Positions 36,469-44,498 of a stretch of 64,000 nt of DNA are shown here, piece after piece. How positions within the stretch are numbered: the first letter of the stretch is position 1; each line of letters begins with the position of its first letter. Source of the stretch: Bog-532 sp963833835 (GTDB lineage: Bacteria > Actinomycetota > Actinomycetes > Streptosporangiales > Streptosporangiaceae); the NCBI GenBank assembly GCA_963833835.1, contig CAWHZI010000016.1, positions 1,222,658-1,286,657 of the forward strand, read 5' to 3'. The position numbers were made by a program, and so were the translations under genes. Under the pieces are notes generated by a model. The model saw only the letters and a list, made by a program, of their open reading frames with translations, did no database searches and was not told the DNA's origin.

Positions 36469-36702
36469 CTAGTAGCCCCGCTGCTGGATCGAACGGGCTT
36501 CCCGCTCCAGGTGTTCGCGGAAGGCCGGGTGGGCGATGGCCACCAGGCGGCGGGCTCGTTCGGCCAGCGAGCGCCCCTTGAGCTCGGCCGCGCCGAACTC
36601 GGTCACGATCACGTCCACCTCGGTCCGCGCCGTGGTGACCAGGTCGACCAGGCCGTCGCCGAGCATGCCCGAGTGCACGCCGAGGTCGCGGCGGTCGCGC
36701 AG
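36469..36702 (-). pseudogene. Remnant of an acetyl-CoA hydrolase/CoA-transferase gene with internal deletion
   Basis: The minus strand reads DLGVHSGMLGDGLVDLV and then directly TTARTEVDVIVTEFGAAEL, GRSLAERARRLVAIAHP and FREHLEREAR before a stop at 36469. In acetyl-CoA hydrolase/4-hydroxybutyrate CoA-transferase proteins the first block lies in the middle and the second near the C-terminus, with well over 100 residues between. So both the 5' half and an internal part are gone. It lies immediately upstream of prolyl oligopeptidase and is overlapped on the other strand by the promoter of a small gene. Confidence 0.75.
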
Positions 36703-36783
36703 CCCCGCTAGTCGGCCACGCCCGGCCCGGCTTCCCGGCTGGGCGTCGCCTCCCGGCGTACGATTTGCCCGGAGGCGATGTCG

Positions 36784-36975
36784 ATGACGACCAGCTGGCG
36801 GCCGGCCGAGCTTGACCGACCCACGGAGGACGATCCCGCCTACCCCCGCAGCGGAGCCTCGCTGCGCGCGGCGCTCGAAAACGTGGCGCCGCCGGACGAC
36901 GAGTTCAGCCGCCACATGGCCACCGCCATCGCCCTGCTCCACTCCGGCCTCCTGGGCCGGCCTTCCCCTCACTAG
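36784..36975 (+). CDS. Small protein of unknown function
   Basis: A 63-residue frame from ATG 36784 behind GGAGG at 36771-36775 (eight-base spacer), with a TACGAT -10-like element about 20 bases upstream. The product (ELDRPTEDDPAYPRSGASL then LRAALENVAPPDDEFSRHM) is acidic with a helical end, as in many small actinobacterial proteins. No family is recognised. It lies on the remains of the CoA-transferase gene, opposite strand, and is convergent with the epoxide hydrolase. Confidence 0.5.
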   Translation: MTTSWRPAELDRPTEDDPAYPRSGASLRAALENVAPPDDEFSRHMATAIALLHSGLLGRPSPH

Positions 36976-36986
36976 AGGCTGCCGAA

Positions 36987-38144
36987 CTAGAGGCTGGCGA
37001 AGAACTCCCGCAGGTCAGCCACCACCAAACCCGGGTGGGTGGTGTAGGCGAAGTGCCCGCCCTCGGCGAACTCGGTGTACCGGACGATGTTGTTGGCCCG
37101 TTCTGCGCAGGCCCGGATGGTCCGGTAGTCCTGCGGGAACACCGCGACCGCGGTCGGCACCTGGTTGGGCTCATCCCGGTAGCCCGCGCCGCTGCGCGCG
37201 TCCTCGTAGTAGCTCCGGGCGCTGGATACCCCGGTCCGGGTGAACCAGTAGATGCTGGCGTGGGTCAGGTAGGTGTCCACGTCCAGGTAGGCGGCGTAGT
37301 CGCCCCAGCCGGTCCAGAGCTCCGCGTTCCAGGCCAGGGTGGCCACGGGGGAGTCGGTCAGCCCGTAGCCCAGCGTCTGCGGGCGGGTCCGCTGGATGGC
37401 CTGATAACCGGCTTTGCTCTGGAACTCGGCCGTCGAGCTGGCCAGGCTCTCCCGGTCCGCCGCGGTCATCCGGCGGCCCTCGTCCGGGTCGCCGGACGGG
37501 AACGCGAAGATCTGCAGCAGGTGCAGCCCGATCAGGCCGTCCGGCGCCAGGATGCCCAGCTCGCGGCCGACCAGCGCACCGATGTCGCCGCCAGCCATCC
37601 CCCATCGCTCGTACCCCAGCGTCTTCATCAGGGTGGCGAAGGCCCGGGCCATCCGGGCGCTGTCCCAGCCCGGCTTGGTGACGGGGCCGGAGAACCCGTA
37701 GCCCGGCAGCGACGGCACCACCACGTCGAACGCGATCGACGGATCGGCGCCGCGGTCCAGCCCGGTGGTCAGCGGCCCGATCAGGCCGAGGAACTCCACC
37801 ACCGAACCCGGCCAGCCGTGCAGGAGCAGCAGTGGCCGCGCCCCCGGCTCGGGCGACCGGACGTGCAGGAAGTGGATGGTCTGCCCGTCGATGACCGTGG
37901 TGAACTGCGGGATCTCGTTCAGCTCGGCCTCGTGTGCGCGCCAGTCGTAGCCGGTGCGCCATTGCTCGGCCAGCCGCTGGACCACATCGAGCGGCATACC
38001 GTAGCTGGTGCCGGCCCCGTTGACCTCACCCGGCCAGCGGGTCGCGGCCAGCCGCGCGGACAGGTCGTCCAGGTCGGCTTGCGGGACGTCGATGCGGAAC
38101 GGCTTGATGCTCTTCGAAGTAGTCGTGCTCTGCGAAGTTGTCAT
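36987..38144 (-). CDS. Epoxide hydrolase, EHN-type alpha/beta hydrolase
   Basis: A 385-residue enzyme. An N-terminal EHN helical region (FRIDVPQADLDDLSARLAATRWP, about 17-40) precedes the hydrolase core with the oxyanion HGWPGS, the nucleophile Asp in GGDIGA and the base His in GGHFAYTTHP. These fit epoxide hydrolases that open epoxides via an ester intermediate. A second, similar gene is at 62747, with only partial similarity between the two. No regulator is adjacent. The neighbours are a small gene (convergent) and a methyltransferase (same direction). Confidence 0.92.
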   Translation of the reverse strand: MTTSQSTTTSKSIKPFRIDVPQADLDDLSARLAATRWPGEVNGAGTSYGMPLDVVQRLAEQWRTGYDWRAHEAELNEIPQFTTVIDGQTIHFLHVRSPEPGARPLLLLHGWPGSVVEFLGLIGPLTTGLDRGADPSIAFDVVVPSLPGYGFSGPVTKPGWDSARMARAFATLMKTLGYERWGMAGGDIGALVGRELGILAPDGLIGLHLLQIFAFPSGDPDEGRRMTAADRESLASSTAEFQSKAGYQAIQRTRPQTLGYGLTDSPVATLAWNAELWTGWGDYAAYLDVDTYLTHASIYWFTRTGVSSARSYYEDARSGAGYRDEPNQVPTAVAVFPQDYRTIRACAERANNIVRYTEFAEGGHFAYTTHPGLVVADLREFFASL

Positions 38145-38182
38145 ACCTCGACGCTAGAGGCGATTGCGGCCAGTTCCCGTCC

Positions 38183-39022
38183 TCAATTAGCGGAGCGGAC
38201 GGCGGTACTCACCACCGTGGTGTACCCCATGGTGAACTGGCCGCCGATTGCGTCGATCGCGGCGCCGATCCCGGCCAGGAGTTCCCCCATCGTGCTGGCC
38301 GGCAGCCGGTCGCTGCCGCCGAAGGTCGGCACCGCGTCCAGCCATTCGTCCCGGCTATACGGGCGCTCCCAGTCGAAGCGCCATTGTTCAATATTTTTAA
38401 CAAAGGCCCCGGTCTCCCGGACCCCGCTCGCCGCCCGGTCACCCAGCCGCGCGTATCCGTCGGGCCCGGGCAGACCCTGCATCGGCGCGCCCGGTACCAC
38501 CCGGGCCATGACCGCGGCCATGGCTTCGCCCAGGCCAGGTGGGGGCCGGAAGCTGTTCCAGAACACAGCCAGCCGTCCTCCGGGCCGCAACGCCTGCGCC
38601 GCCCGCCGGGCCCCGGCCACCGGGTCGACCCAGTGCCAGGCCTGCCCGGCCACCACCGCGTCGAATTGGCGGCCCGCCGGGTCCCAGTCCTCGATCCGGG
38701 CCACCTCGACCTCGAGCCCGTGCTGGCGGGCGCGAGCCGCCATCCGCGCGTCCGGATCGATGCCGAGGACCTGGGCTCCAGCCGCCTCGAACAGCCGGGC
38801 CACGATGCCGGTCCCGCAGCCCACGTCGAGCACGCGGAGCCCGGGGCTGGTGGCGAGGATCTGGTCGACCATGGCCCGCGGGTAGCTGGGCCGGGCCCGG
38901 TCGTACCGCCCGGCGTTGGCGCCGAACCCCTCCGCCACCTGGCGGAACTGGTCCGACCCCGGCCTGAGCCACTCCGGCCCTGGCGCTGGCTGCTCCGGCC
39001 CTGATCCCGATAGAGTGGGCAT
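38183..39022 (-). CDS. Class I SAM-dependent methyltransferase
   Basis: A 279-residue methyltransferase of the UbiE/COQ5-like type. Motif I is VLDVGCGTGIVA near 66, the acidic end of beta 2 is LGIDPDARM, and the post-I region is FDAVVAGQAWHWVDP, typical of type 11 domains. The substrate is unknown. The coding sequence includes an AT-rich patch (GAFVKNIEQW) containing the TTTTTAAC core. It is divergent from a TetR gene; two copies of an inverted repeat at 39015-39051 cover its start codon, so it should be repressed by that regulator. Confidence 0.9.
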   Translation of the reverse strand: MPTLSGSGPEQPAPGPEWLRPGSDQFRQVAEGFGANAGRYDRARPSYPRAMVDQILATSPGLRVLDVGCGTGIVARLFEAAGAQVLGIDPDARMAARARQHGLEVEVARIEDWDPAGRQFDAVVAGQAWHWVDPVAGARRAAQALRPGGRLAVFWNSFRPPPGLGEAMAAVMARVVPGAPMQGLPGPDGYARLGDRAASGVRETGAFVKNIEQWRFDWERPYSRDEWLDAVPTFGGSDRLPASTMGELLAGIGAAIDAIGGQFTMGYTTVVSTAVRSAN

Positions 39023-39051
39023 GCGCCCACCCTAAGTGGGCGCTCGCCCAC
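39015..39051. promoter_or_regulatory. Two tandem TetR operators, GTGGGC-N4-GCCCAC
   Basis: GTGGGCATGCGCCCAC (39015-39030) and GTGGGCGCTCGCCCAC (39036-39051) share identical 6-bp arms and 4-base centres, 21 bp apart. The first covers the methyltransferase start codon. Together they fill most of the divergent region before the TetR gene, fitting repression of both. Confidence 0.85.
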
Positions 39052-39084
39052 TCGTCAACGCAGTATCAGCGAACAGGAGCCGCG

Positions 39085-39735
39085 GTGCCGACGGGAGTAG
39101 CGCTCCAAGACCCGCGGGAGCAGCTGTTCACCGCGGCCGAGCGCATCCTGCTGCGCGACGGCCCGCAGGCGCTGACCAGCCGCGCGGTCACGACCGAGGC
39201 GGGCTGCGCCAAGGGCGTGCTGCACCGGCACTTCGCCGACTTCGACGACTTCCTGGCCGAACTGGTGCGGGACCGCGTCACCCGGCTGGAGGCCCAGCGG
39301 GCCGCCCTGCTCGACGCGGCCGGCGCCGGCACCGTGCTCGACAACCTGACCGCGGCATTGACCGACCTGTTCGGCCCGGTCGCGGTGGCCATCGTCGCCC
39401 TCATCACCTTCCGCGACGACCTGCGGGCCCGGCTGCGGCAGAGCACGCCCACCGGCTTTCCGCTGCTGACCGAGGCGGCGGCCATGCTCGCGGCCTACCT
39501 CGCCGCCGAACGTGACCTGGGCCGTCTGGCCTGGGACGCAGACGTCGCCACCCTGGCCCCCACCCTGCTCGGGGCCTGCCACCTGCTGTTCGCGGGCCGC
39601 GACACCACCCCGCCCGCGCCCGCCACCGTCCACCGGACGGTGGCCACGGTCATGGCCAGCGTCGTCCAGGAGCCGCGCCGTGTCGTCCGGGAGCCGCGCC
39701 GTAAAGAGAATGCCCCGCGGCCCGACGGCCGGTAG
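39085..39735 (+). CDS. TetR-family repressor, divergent from methyltransferase
   Basis: A 216-residue TetR protein with the DNA-binding domain at about 10-55 (LLRDGPQALTSRAVTTEAGCAKGVLHRHFADFDDFL) and an Ala/Leu-rich ligand domain. GTG or ATG start at 39085; GAGCCGCG precedes it. The C-terminus is basic (RRVVREPRRKENAPRP). The paired inverted repeats at 39015-39051 are its likely targets. The reductase gene 11 bases downstream may be in its transcript. Confidence 0.9.
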   Translation: MPTGVALQDPREQLFTAAERILLRDGPQALTSRAVTTEAGCAKGVLHRHFADFDDFLAELVRDRVTRLEAQRAALLDAAGAGTVLDNLTAALTDLFGPVAVAIVALITFRDDLRARLRQSTPTGFPLLTEAAAMLAAYLAAERDLGRLAWDADVATLAPTLLGACHLLFAGRDTTPPAPATVHRTVATVMASVVQEPRRVVREPRRKENAPRPDGR

Positions 39736-39746
39736 CGTTCAGGCCC

Positions 39747-40724
39747 GTGCGCATCCTCGTGCTGGGCGGGACCTCGTTCATCGGCCGTGCGATCGTCGGC
39801 GACGCGCTGCGCACCGGCTGCGACGTGACCCTGTTCAGCCGGGGGAGGACCGGTGCCGAGCTGTTCCCCGGCCTGCCCCGGCTCATCGGTGACCGCGACA
39901 CCGGCGACTACGCGGCCCTGCACGACGGCCGCTGGGACGCGGTGGTCGACGTCAGCGGCTACGTGCCCCGCCACGTCGGCCAGGCCATGGACGCCCTGGC
40001 CGATCGGGTGGGCCGGTACCTGTTCCTGTCCAGCCACGCGGTCTACCAGCAGGGCGTCGGCCCGGGCTCCGACGAGGACACCCCGCGCCGGCCCGCCGTC
40101 CGCGACACCGAAGAGCTCACCGGCCGGACCTACGGCCCGCTCAAGGTCGCCTGCGAAGACGACGTCACCGCCCGCTACGGCGACCTGGCCACGATCGTCC
40201 GCCCGGGCAAGGTGGCCGGGCCGCACGACAACCAGGACGGCCTGACCTACTGGGCCCGCCGGGCGGGGCGCGGTGGCCGCGTCGCCCTCCCGGCCGACCC
40301 GGATCAGCCCATCCAGGTCATCGACTCCCGCGACCTGGCCCGCCTGGTGGTCCAGCTGCTGGCCGACGACCGCCCCGGCCCCTTCCACGCCGTCGGCCCG
40401 GCCGATCCGACCACGATGGCCAGCCTCATCCGCACCTGCGCCCAGGCGGCCGGCACCGAAGTCGAGCTCGTCCCCGTCCCGCCCAGCCTGGCGCCCCCCA
40501 TGTTCCCCCTGGTCCGCACCGACTGGCCCTCCCAGCAACGCAGCCCGGCCCGCGCCCGCGCGGCCGGCCTGCCCGCCACCCCCCTGCTCACCACCGCGGC
40601 CGACGTCCTGGCCTGGGACCGCGCCCGTGGCGAACCCCCGCTGGACCGCGGCTTCAGCCCCGCCCAGGAGCAGGCCATCCTGGCCGGCCATAGGATCGCG
40701 GAAGTGACACCCGACCGGAGGTAA
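39747..40724 (+). CDS. NAD-dependent epimerase/reductase
   Basis: A 325-residue extended SDR-type protein. The cofactor loop is LVLGGTSFIGRAIV (4-17), and later segments LFLSSHAVYQQG and YGPLKVACE give the Ser/Tyr/Lys-type site (YxxxK). VRPGKVAGPHD follows. It resembles isoflavone-reductase/NmrA-like and plant CSP41-like members with an uncertain substrate. The gene starts 11 bases after the TetR stop and ends four bases before a small gene, so the three form an operon. Confidence 0.85.
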   Translation: MRILVLGGTSFIGRAIVGDALRTGCDVTLFSRGRTGAELFPGLPRLIGDRDTGDYAALHDGRWDAVVDVSGYVPRHVGQAMDALADRVGRYLFLSSHAVYQQGVGPGSDEDTPRRPAVRDTEELTGRTYGPLKVACEDDVTARYGDLATIVRPGKVAGPHDNQDGLTYWARRAGRGGRVALPADPDQPIQVIDSRDLARLVVQLLADDRPGPFHAVGPADPTTMASLIRTCAQAAGTEVELVPVPPSLAPPMFPLVRTDWPSQQRSPARARAAGLPATPLLTTAADVLAWDRARGEPPLDRGFSPAQEQAILAGHRIAEVTPDRR

Positions 40725-40728
40725 CTGC

Positions 40729-40995
40729 ATGCCCGCGCCAGACCTGAGCAACAACCATCGCGACACGCTGAACAAGATCTTCGCCCACCCGGTGAGCCAC
40801 AACGTCGAGTGGCAGGACGTCATCGGGCTGCTGGGCGCGGTCGGTGACATCGAGGAGCGGCACGGCAACCTGGCCGTGACCCTAGGCGGCGAGACCGAGG
40901 TGCTGCACCGGCACGGGAGCGCCAAGGATCTGGACGCCGACGCCGTGATGAGCCTGCGCAAGCTGCTGGCCAGCCACGGCATCGAGCCCGCCTAA
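40729..40995 (+). CDS. Small HicA-like protein
   Basis: An 88-residue protein: NNHRDTLNKIFAHPVSHNVEWQDVIGLL followed by EERHGNLAVTLGGETEVLHRHG and a short C-terminal helix (VMSLRKLLASHGIEP). The order of one helix, a beta hairpin with a His-containing strand and a final helix resembles the dsRBD-like fold of HicA-type proteins, but no HicB partner is adjacent. Similar small stand-alone proteins are common in actinomycetes. The function is unknown. The ATG follows GGAGGT with about five bases. Confidence 0.65.
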   Translation: MPAPDLSNNHRDTLNKIFAHPVSHNVEWQDVIGLLGAVGDIEERHGNLAVTLGGETEVLHRHGSAKDLDADAVMSLRKLLASHGIEPA

Positions 40996-41000
40996 CCGTG

Positions 41001-41026
41001 CTGGCTAACCCGGCTGGCTAACCCGG
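41001..41026. repeat. Tandem 13-bp repeat
   Basis: CTGGCTAACCCGG occurs twice head to tail at 41001-41013 and 41014-41026, followed by a partial third copy, just downstream of the small HicA-like gene. It is probably a slippage product; with the following GAGCCGGG it could form a weak hairpin. Confidence 0.6.
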
Positions 41027-41096
41027 CTGGGTGAGCCGGGCCGCTCAGTCGCTGGTCAGACATGTTTGACGACCCGATGGGTAGTGGCCTGCCATC

Positions 41097-41495
41097 ATGA
41101 AAATCCAGAATTTCCGCTGGCAGGACGGCTGGCCCGCCCGCACGGTGGCGGTACTGACCACCGCCTACAGCGTGGCCATCACCATCCGGCCCGAGATCTT
41201 GGCCAAGCCCTGCCGCCTGACCAACCCCGACGGCAGCGTGCCCCCGGCGGTGGCCGAGCTGACCCGTTCGATCGGCACCCGCGACGCGGCCATGGCCGCC
41301 GCCCTGGCCGTCGCGCCGGCCGGCTACCCGATGAACGTGCTGACCGCGGCCCGGGTGCTGTCCGACGGCGCCGACGCGGCCTGGTTCGCCCGCGTGGTCC
41401 CGGCCGGGCAGCGGGCCAAGGTCGCCGGGGTCGCGGCGGGCTGGGCCGCGCTCGAAGTGGTGGCCGCCGTGGCCGGTCGCCGTCGCCAGCAATGA
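41097..41495 (+). CDS. Small membrane-associated protein of unknown function
   Basis: A 132-residue protein with several moderately hydrophobic helices (TVAVLTTAYSVAITI, RDAAMAAALAVAPAGY, GVAAGWAALEVVAAVAG) and a basic C-terminus. No family is recognised; it resembles the small integral proteins that accompany DUF1295 enzymes only by position. Its stop overlaps the next start by four bases (ATGA), so both are translated together. Confidence 0.6.
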   Translation: MKIQNFRWQDGWPARTVAVLTTAYSVAITIRPEILAKPCRLTNPDGSVPPAVAELTRSIGTRDAAMAAALAVAPAGYPMNVLTAARVLSDGADAAWFARVVPAGQRAKVAGVAAGWAALEVVAAVAGRRRQQ

Positions 41496-42331
41496 TTTTT
41501 AACGACGTCTGGCCCGTCCTCGTGTGGTCCGCCGTGGCCGTGGTCGTCTGGGCCGGGGCCGCGTTCGTGCTGGCCCACCTGCTGCACCGCAACAACATCG
41601 TCGACACGCTCTGGCCGCTGGGGTTCCTGCTGGTCGCCGCGGTGGCCTGCGCCGTCGCGGCCGGACGGTCGGGTGACCCGCTGCGGCAGGGCCTGCTGCT
41701 CGGCCTGACCGCGATCTGGGCCCTGCGGCTCGGTTATTTCGTCGGCCGCCGCAGTGCGGGGAAGGGTGACGATCAGCGCTACGTCGACCTGCTGGCCAAG
41801 CACGACGGGCACCGGACCCTGACCGCGGTCCGGTACATCTTCGTCCCGCAGGCCGTCGTGCTGTACCTGGTGTCGGGGACCCTGCAGGTGGGCATGGCCG
41901 AGCCCGGCCCGGTCTCGGTGATCGGCTGGCTCGGCGTCGCCGTCTGGCTGCTCGGCCTGACCTTCGAAGCTGTCGGGGACCATCAGATGAACCGGTTCCG
42001 CCGCGACCCGTCCCACCACGGCCAGGTCATCGATGAGGGCCTGTGGCGCTGGACCCGGCACCCGAACTACTTCGGCGACGCTGCGGTCTGGACCGGCCTG
42101 TGGCTCATCACCGCCGAACGCTGGCCCGGCGTGCTCACCGTGGTCAGCCCGGCCCTCATGACCTACCTGCTGGTGGCGGGCACCGGCAAGCGCCTGCTGG
42201 AACGCTCCATGGCCAAGCGCCCCGGCTACCTCGAGTACGCGAGCCGCACCAGCGGCTTCCTCCCGGTGCCGCCGCGCCTGTACCGGGCCCTGGTCGGCCG
42301 GCGTCGGCCAGCCGCGCCCGCCACGGACTGA
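41492..42331 (+). CDS. DUF1295/steroid 5-alpha-reductase-like membrane protein
   Basis: A 279-residue integral membrane protein with six or more hydrophobic segments. The signature is at the C-terminal third: VIDEGLWRWTRHPNYFGDAAVWTGLWL, shared by DUF1295 and the isoprenylcysteine methyltransferase/steroid-reductase superfamily, where RHPNYFG lies at the cofactor site. A lipid or sterol-like substrate and NADPH use are plausible. The start ATG overlaps the previous stop. The first codons (ATGATTTTTAAC) include the AT-rich core motif. Confidence 0.88.
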   Translation: MIFNDVWPVLVWSAVAVVVWAGAAFVLAHLLHRNNIVDTLWPLGFLLVAAVACAVAAGRSGDPLRQGLLLGLTAIWALRLGYFVGRRSAGKGDDQRYVDLLAKHDGHRTLTAVRYIFVPQAVVLYLVSGTLQVGMAEPGPVSVIGWLGVAVWLLGLTFEAVGDHQMNRFRRDPSHHGQVIDEGLWRWTRHPNYFGDAAVWTGLWLITAERWPGVLTVVSPALMTYLLVAGTGKRLLERSMAKRPGYLEYASRTSGFLPVPPRLYRALVGRRRPAAPATD

Positions 42332-42453
42332 TCCGTGCCACCTCGGCGGGCTCACCGGATTCCACTGGCCTTCGGGGGCTGCCGTGTGCGTCCTGCGCCG
42401 CCCGCGTAACCTGCCCTTTGGCTCCACTATCCATCGCGAACGGAGGAAGTCCA

Positions 42454-42993
42454 GTGCCGGACTCTGCCCATAACCCCTTCGAGGGTCTCCCCGATGCTCC
42501 GAGCCTCACCGTGACCAGCACAGACATCACCCATGGCGACACCCTGCCCCAGGCCCAGGTGAGCGGGGTCATGGGGGCCGGTGGCCAGGATCATTCCCCG
42601 CAGCTCAGCTGGAGCGATTTCCCGGCCGGAACCAAGGGCTTCGCGGTCACCGTGTACGACCCGGACGCCCCGACCCGCAGCGGGTTCTGGCACTGGGCCG
42701 TGTTCAACATCCCGGCCTCGGTCACCGAGCTTCCCACTAACGCGGGCGAGCCCGGCAGCCTCAGCCTTCCCGCCGGTGCGTCCACCCTCCGCAACGACGC
42801 CAGCATGTCCCAGTACGTCGGGGCCGCGCCCCCGGCCGGCCACGGCCCGCACCACTACGAGTTCGTGGTGCACGCCCTCGACGTCGACCACCTGGACATT
42901 GACGCGTCGTCCACCCCCGCCTTCCTGATGTTCAACCTGCTCAGCCACACCCTGGCCCGCGGCGCGATCGTCGCCACCTACGAGCAGAAGTAG
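42454..42993 (+). CDS. YbhB/YbcL-type PEBP protein
   Basis: A 179-residue phosphatidylethanolamine-binding-protein homologue. The signature blocks are SPQLSWSDFPAGTKGFAVTVYDPDAP and GFWHWAVFNIP, followed by YVGAAPPAGHGPHHYEFVVHALD, as in bacterial YbhB. The biochemical role in bacteria is unclear. I chose GTG 42454 because GGAGGAAG lies at 42442-42449. The next gene, a GDSL hydrolase, begins two bases after its stop. Confidence 0.93.
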   Translation: MPDSAHNPFEGLPDAPSLTVTSTDITHGDTLPQAQVSGVMGAGGQDHSPQLSWSDFPAGTKGFAVTVYDPDAPTRSGFWHWAVFNIPASVTELPTNAGEPGSLSLPAGASTLRNDASMSQYVGAAPPAGHGPHHYEFVVHALDVDHLDIDASSTPAFLMFNLLSHTLARGAIVATYEQK

Positions 42994-42995
42994 CC

Positions 42996-44381
42996 GTGGC
43001 CACCGCGCCGCCGCCAGCCAGGCTGACCACCCTGGCGGCCTTAGTGGGCATGGTGGCCAGGCGCCGGGCCCGGTGCTCGCGGCTGGCCGGGACGACGCTG
43101 GCGGTGGCGCTGGTGTTGGCTCTGGCGGCGGCCTGCACGACCACCGCTGGGTCCGGGCCCACGGCTACCACCAGCCCCGCCGCCAACACCGCGAGCAGCG
43201 CCGCGGCCGGCCCCAGCCACTGGGTGTCCACCTGGGCCGCCAGCCCCATGGCGGCCACGCCGTCCCCGCTGGCCTCAGCGGGCGACCTGTCCGCGGCCGG
43301 GTTCAAGGACCAGACCATCAGGGACGTCGTCTGGGCCAGCGCGGGCGGCCGGTCGGTCCGGATCCGCCTGTCGAACGTCTTCGGGACCCGGCCGGTCACC
43401 TTCAGCCAGCTGGATATCGGCGTCTCGGCGGGCGGGGCGGCCGTCGCCGCGGGCACGAACCGCCCGATCACGTTCACCGGCCACGCCGCGGTGACGATCA
43501 AGCCGGGCGCCGAGGCGGTCAGCGACCCGATCCGGCTGACCGTCCCGGCCGAAACCAACCTGGTGGTCAGCCTGTTCACGGCCCGCGCCACCGGGCCGGC
43601 CACCTACCACGCCGACGCGCAGCAGGACACCTACCTGGCTGCGGGCAACCACGCCGGGCGCAACGCGGCCAGCGCCTTCACCACCACCAACGGGGCCTGG
43701 TTCTTCCTCGACGACGTCGACGTCCGCGCCGCCACCACCGGGGCGGTGGTGGCGCTGGGCGATTCCATCACCGATGGCTACCAGTCGACCGTCGGGGCCA
43801 ACGCCCGCTGGCCCAACGACCTGGCCCGGCGGTTCCGGGCCGCGGGACAGGCCCGGCCCGTAGTGGACGAGGGCATCAGCGGCAACCGGCTGCTGAACGG
43901 CTCGGCCTGCTCGGGGCAGAGCGCGCTGACCCGCTTCACCCGCGACGTGGCCGGGCGCCGCGGGGCCCGCTACGTCATCCTGCTGGAGGGCATCAACGAC
44001 ATCGGCTACAGCCTGGACCCCAATTCCGGCTGTACCGCGCCCAACACCAACGTGTCGGCCGCGCAGATCATCGCCGGCTACCAGCGCATCATTACCGCGG
44101 CCCATGCCGCAGGCCTGACGATCTTCGGCGCCACGATGACCCCGTTCCAGGGCTCGGACTACTACTCCGCCGCGGGCGAGAAGAAACGCGAGACGGTCAA
44201 CCACTGGATCCGCACCAGCGGTGCCTTCGACGGCGTCATCGACTTCGACCGGGCCGTCCGCGACCCGGCCGCCCCGCTGAAGCTGGCCCCCGCCTACGAC
44301 AGCGGCGACCACCTGCACCCCAACGACGCCGGCTACCAGGCCATGGCCAACAGGATCACCCTCACCATGTTCAAGGAGTAA
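42996..44381 (+). CDS. SGNH/GDSL hydrolase, probable lipoprotein
   Basis: A 461-residue exported hydrolase. The N-terminus has a basic start, a hydrophobic stretch and a lipobox-like LALAAAC (Cys near 47); a start at ATG 43050 would give a more normal signal length. A beta-rich accessory domain (about 70-240) is followed by the SGNH domain: block I GDSITDGYQS, block III GINDIG, and block V DHLHPND with the catalytic His. It is probably an extracellular esterase acting on acyl or acetyl groups of glycans. It is co-transcribed with the PEBP gene upstream. Confidence 0.92.
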   Translation: MATAPPPARLTTLAALVGMVARRRARCSRLAGTTLAVALVLALAAACTTTAGSGPTATTSPAANTASSAAAGPSHWVSTWAASPMAATPSPLASAGDLSAAGFKDQTIRDVVWASAGGRSVRIRLSNVFGTRPVTFSQLDIGVSAGGAAVAAGTNRPITFTGHAAVTIKPGAEAVSDPIRLTVPAETNLVVSLFTARATGPATYHADAQQDTYLAAGNHAGRNAASAFTTTNGAWFFLDDVDVRAATTGAVVALGDSITDGYQSTVGANARWPNDLARRFRAAGQARPVVDEGISGNRLLNGSACSGQSALTRFTRDVAGRRGARYVILLEGINDIGYSLDPNSGCTAPNTNVSAAQIIAGYQRIITAAHAAGLTIFGATMTPFQGSDYYSAAGEKKRETVNHWIRTSGAFDGVIDFDRAVRDPAAPLKLAPAYDSGDHLHPNDAGYQAMANRITLTMFKE

Positions 44382-44438
44382 CCCGCCCCTCGTGCCTGAC
44401 CCGCCCCTCCCGCCGGCGGGCCGTTATTCACTTTTCGC

Positions 44439-44457
44439 CTACTACGGATCGTAGTAG
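44439..44457. promoter_or_regulatory. Operator-like palindrome before the FAD monooxygenase
   Basis: CTACTACGGATCGTAGTAG is a perfect inverted repeat with 8-bp arms and a 3-base centre, 42 bases upstream of the monooxygenase start. The form is that of a TetR-type operator. No TetR gene is adjacent, so the regulator must be encoded elsewhere or lost. Confidence 0.8.
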
Positions 44458-44498
44458 TTTGACGTAGGCGACGGTACACGGGCGGGTGAGGTGAGCGG

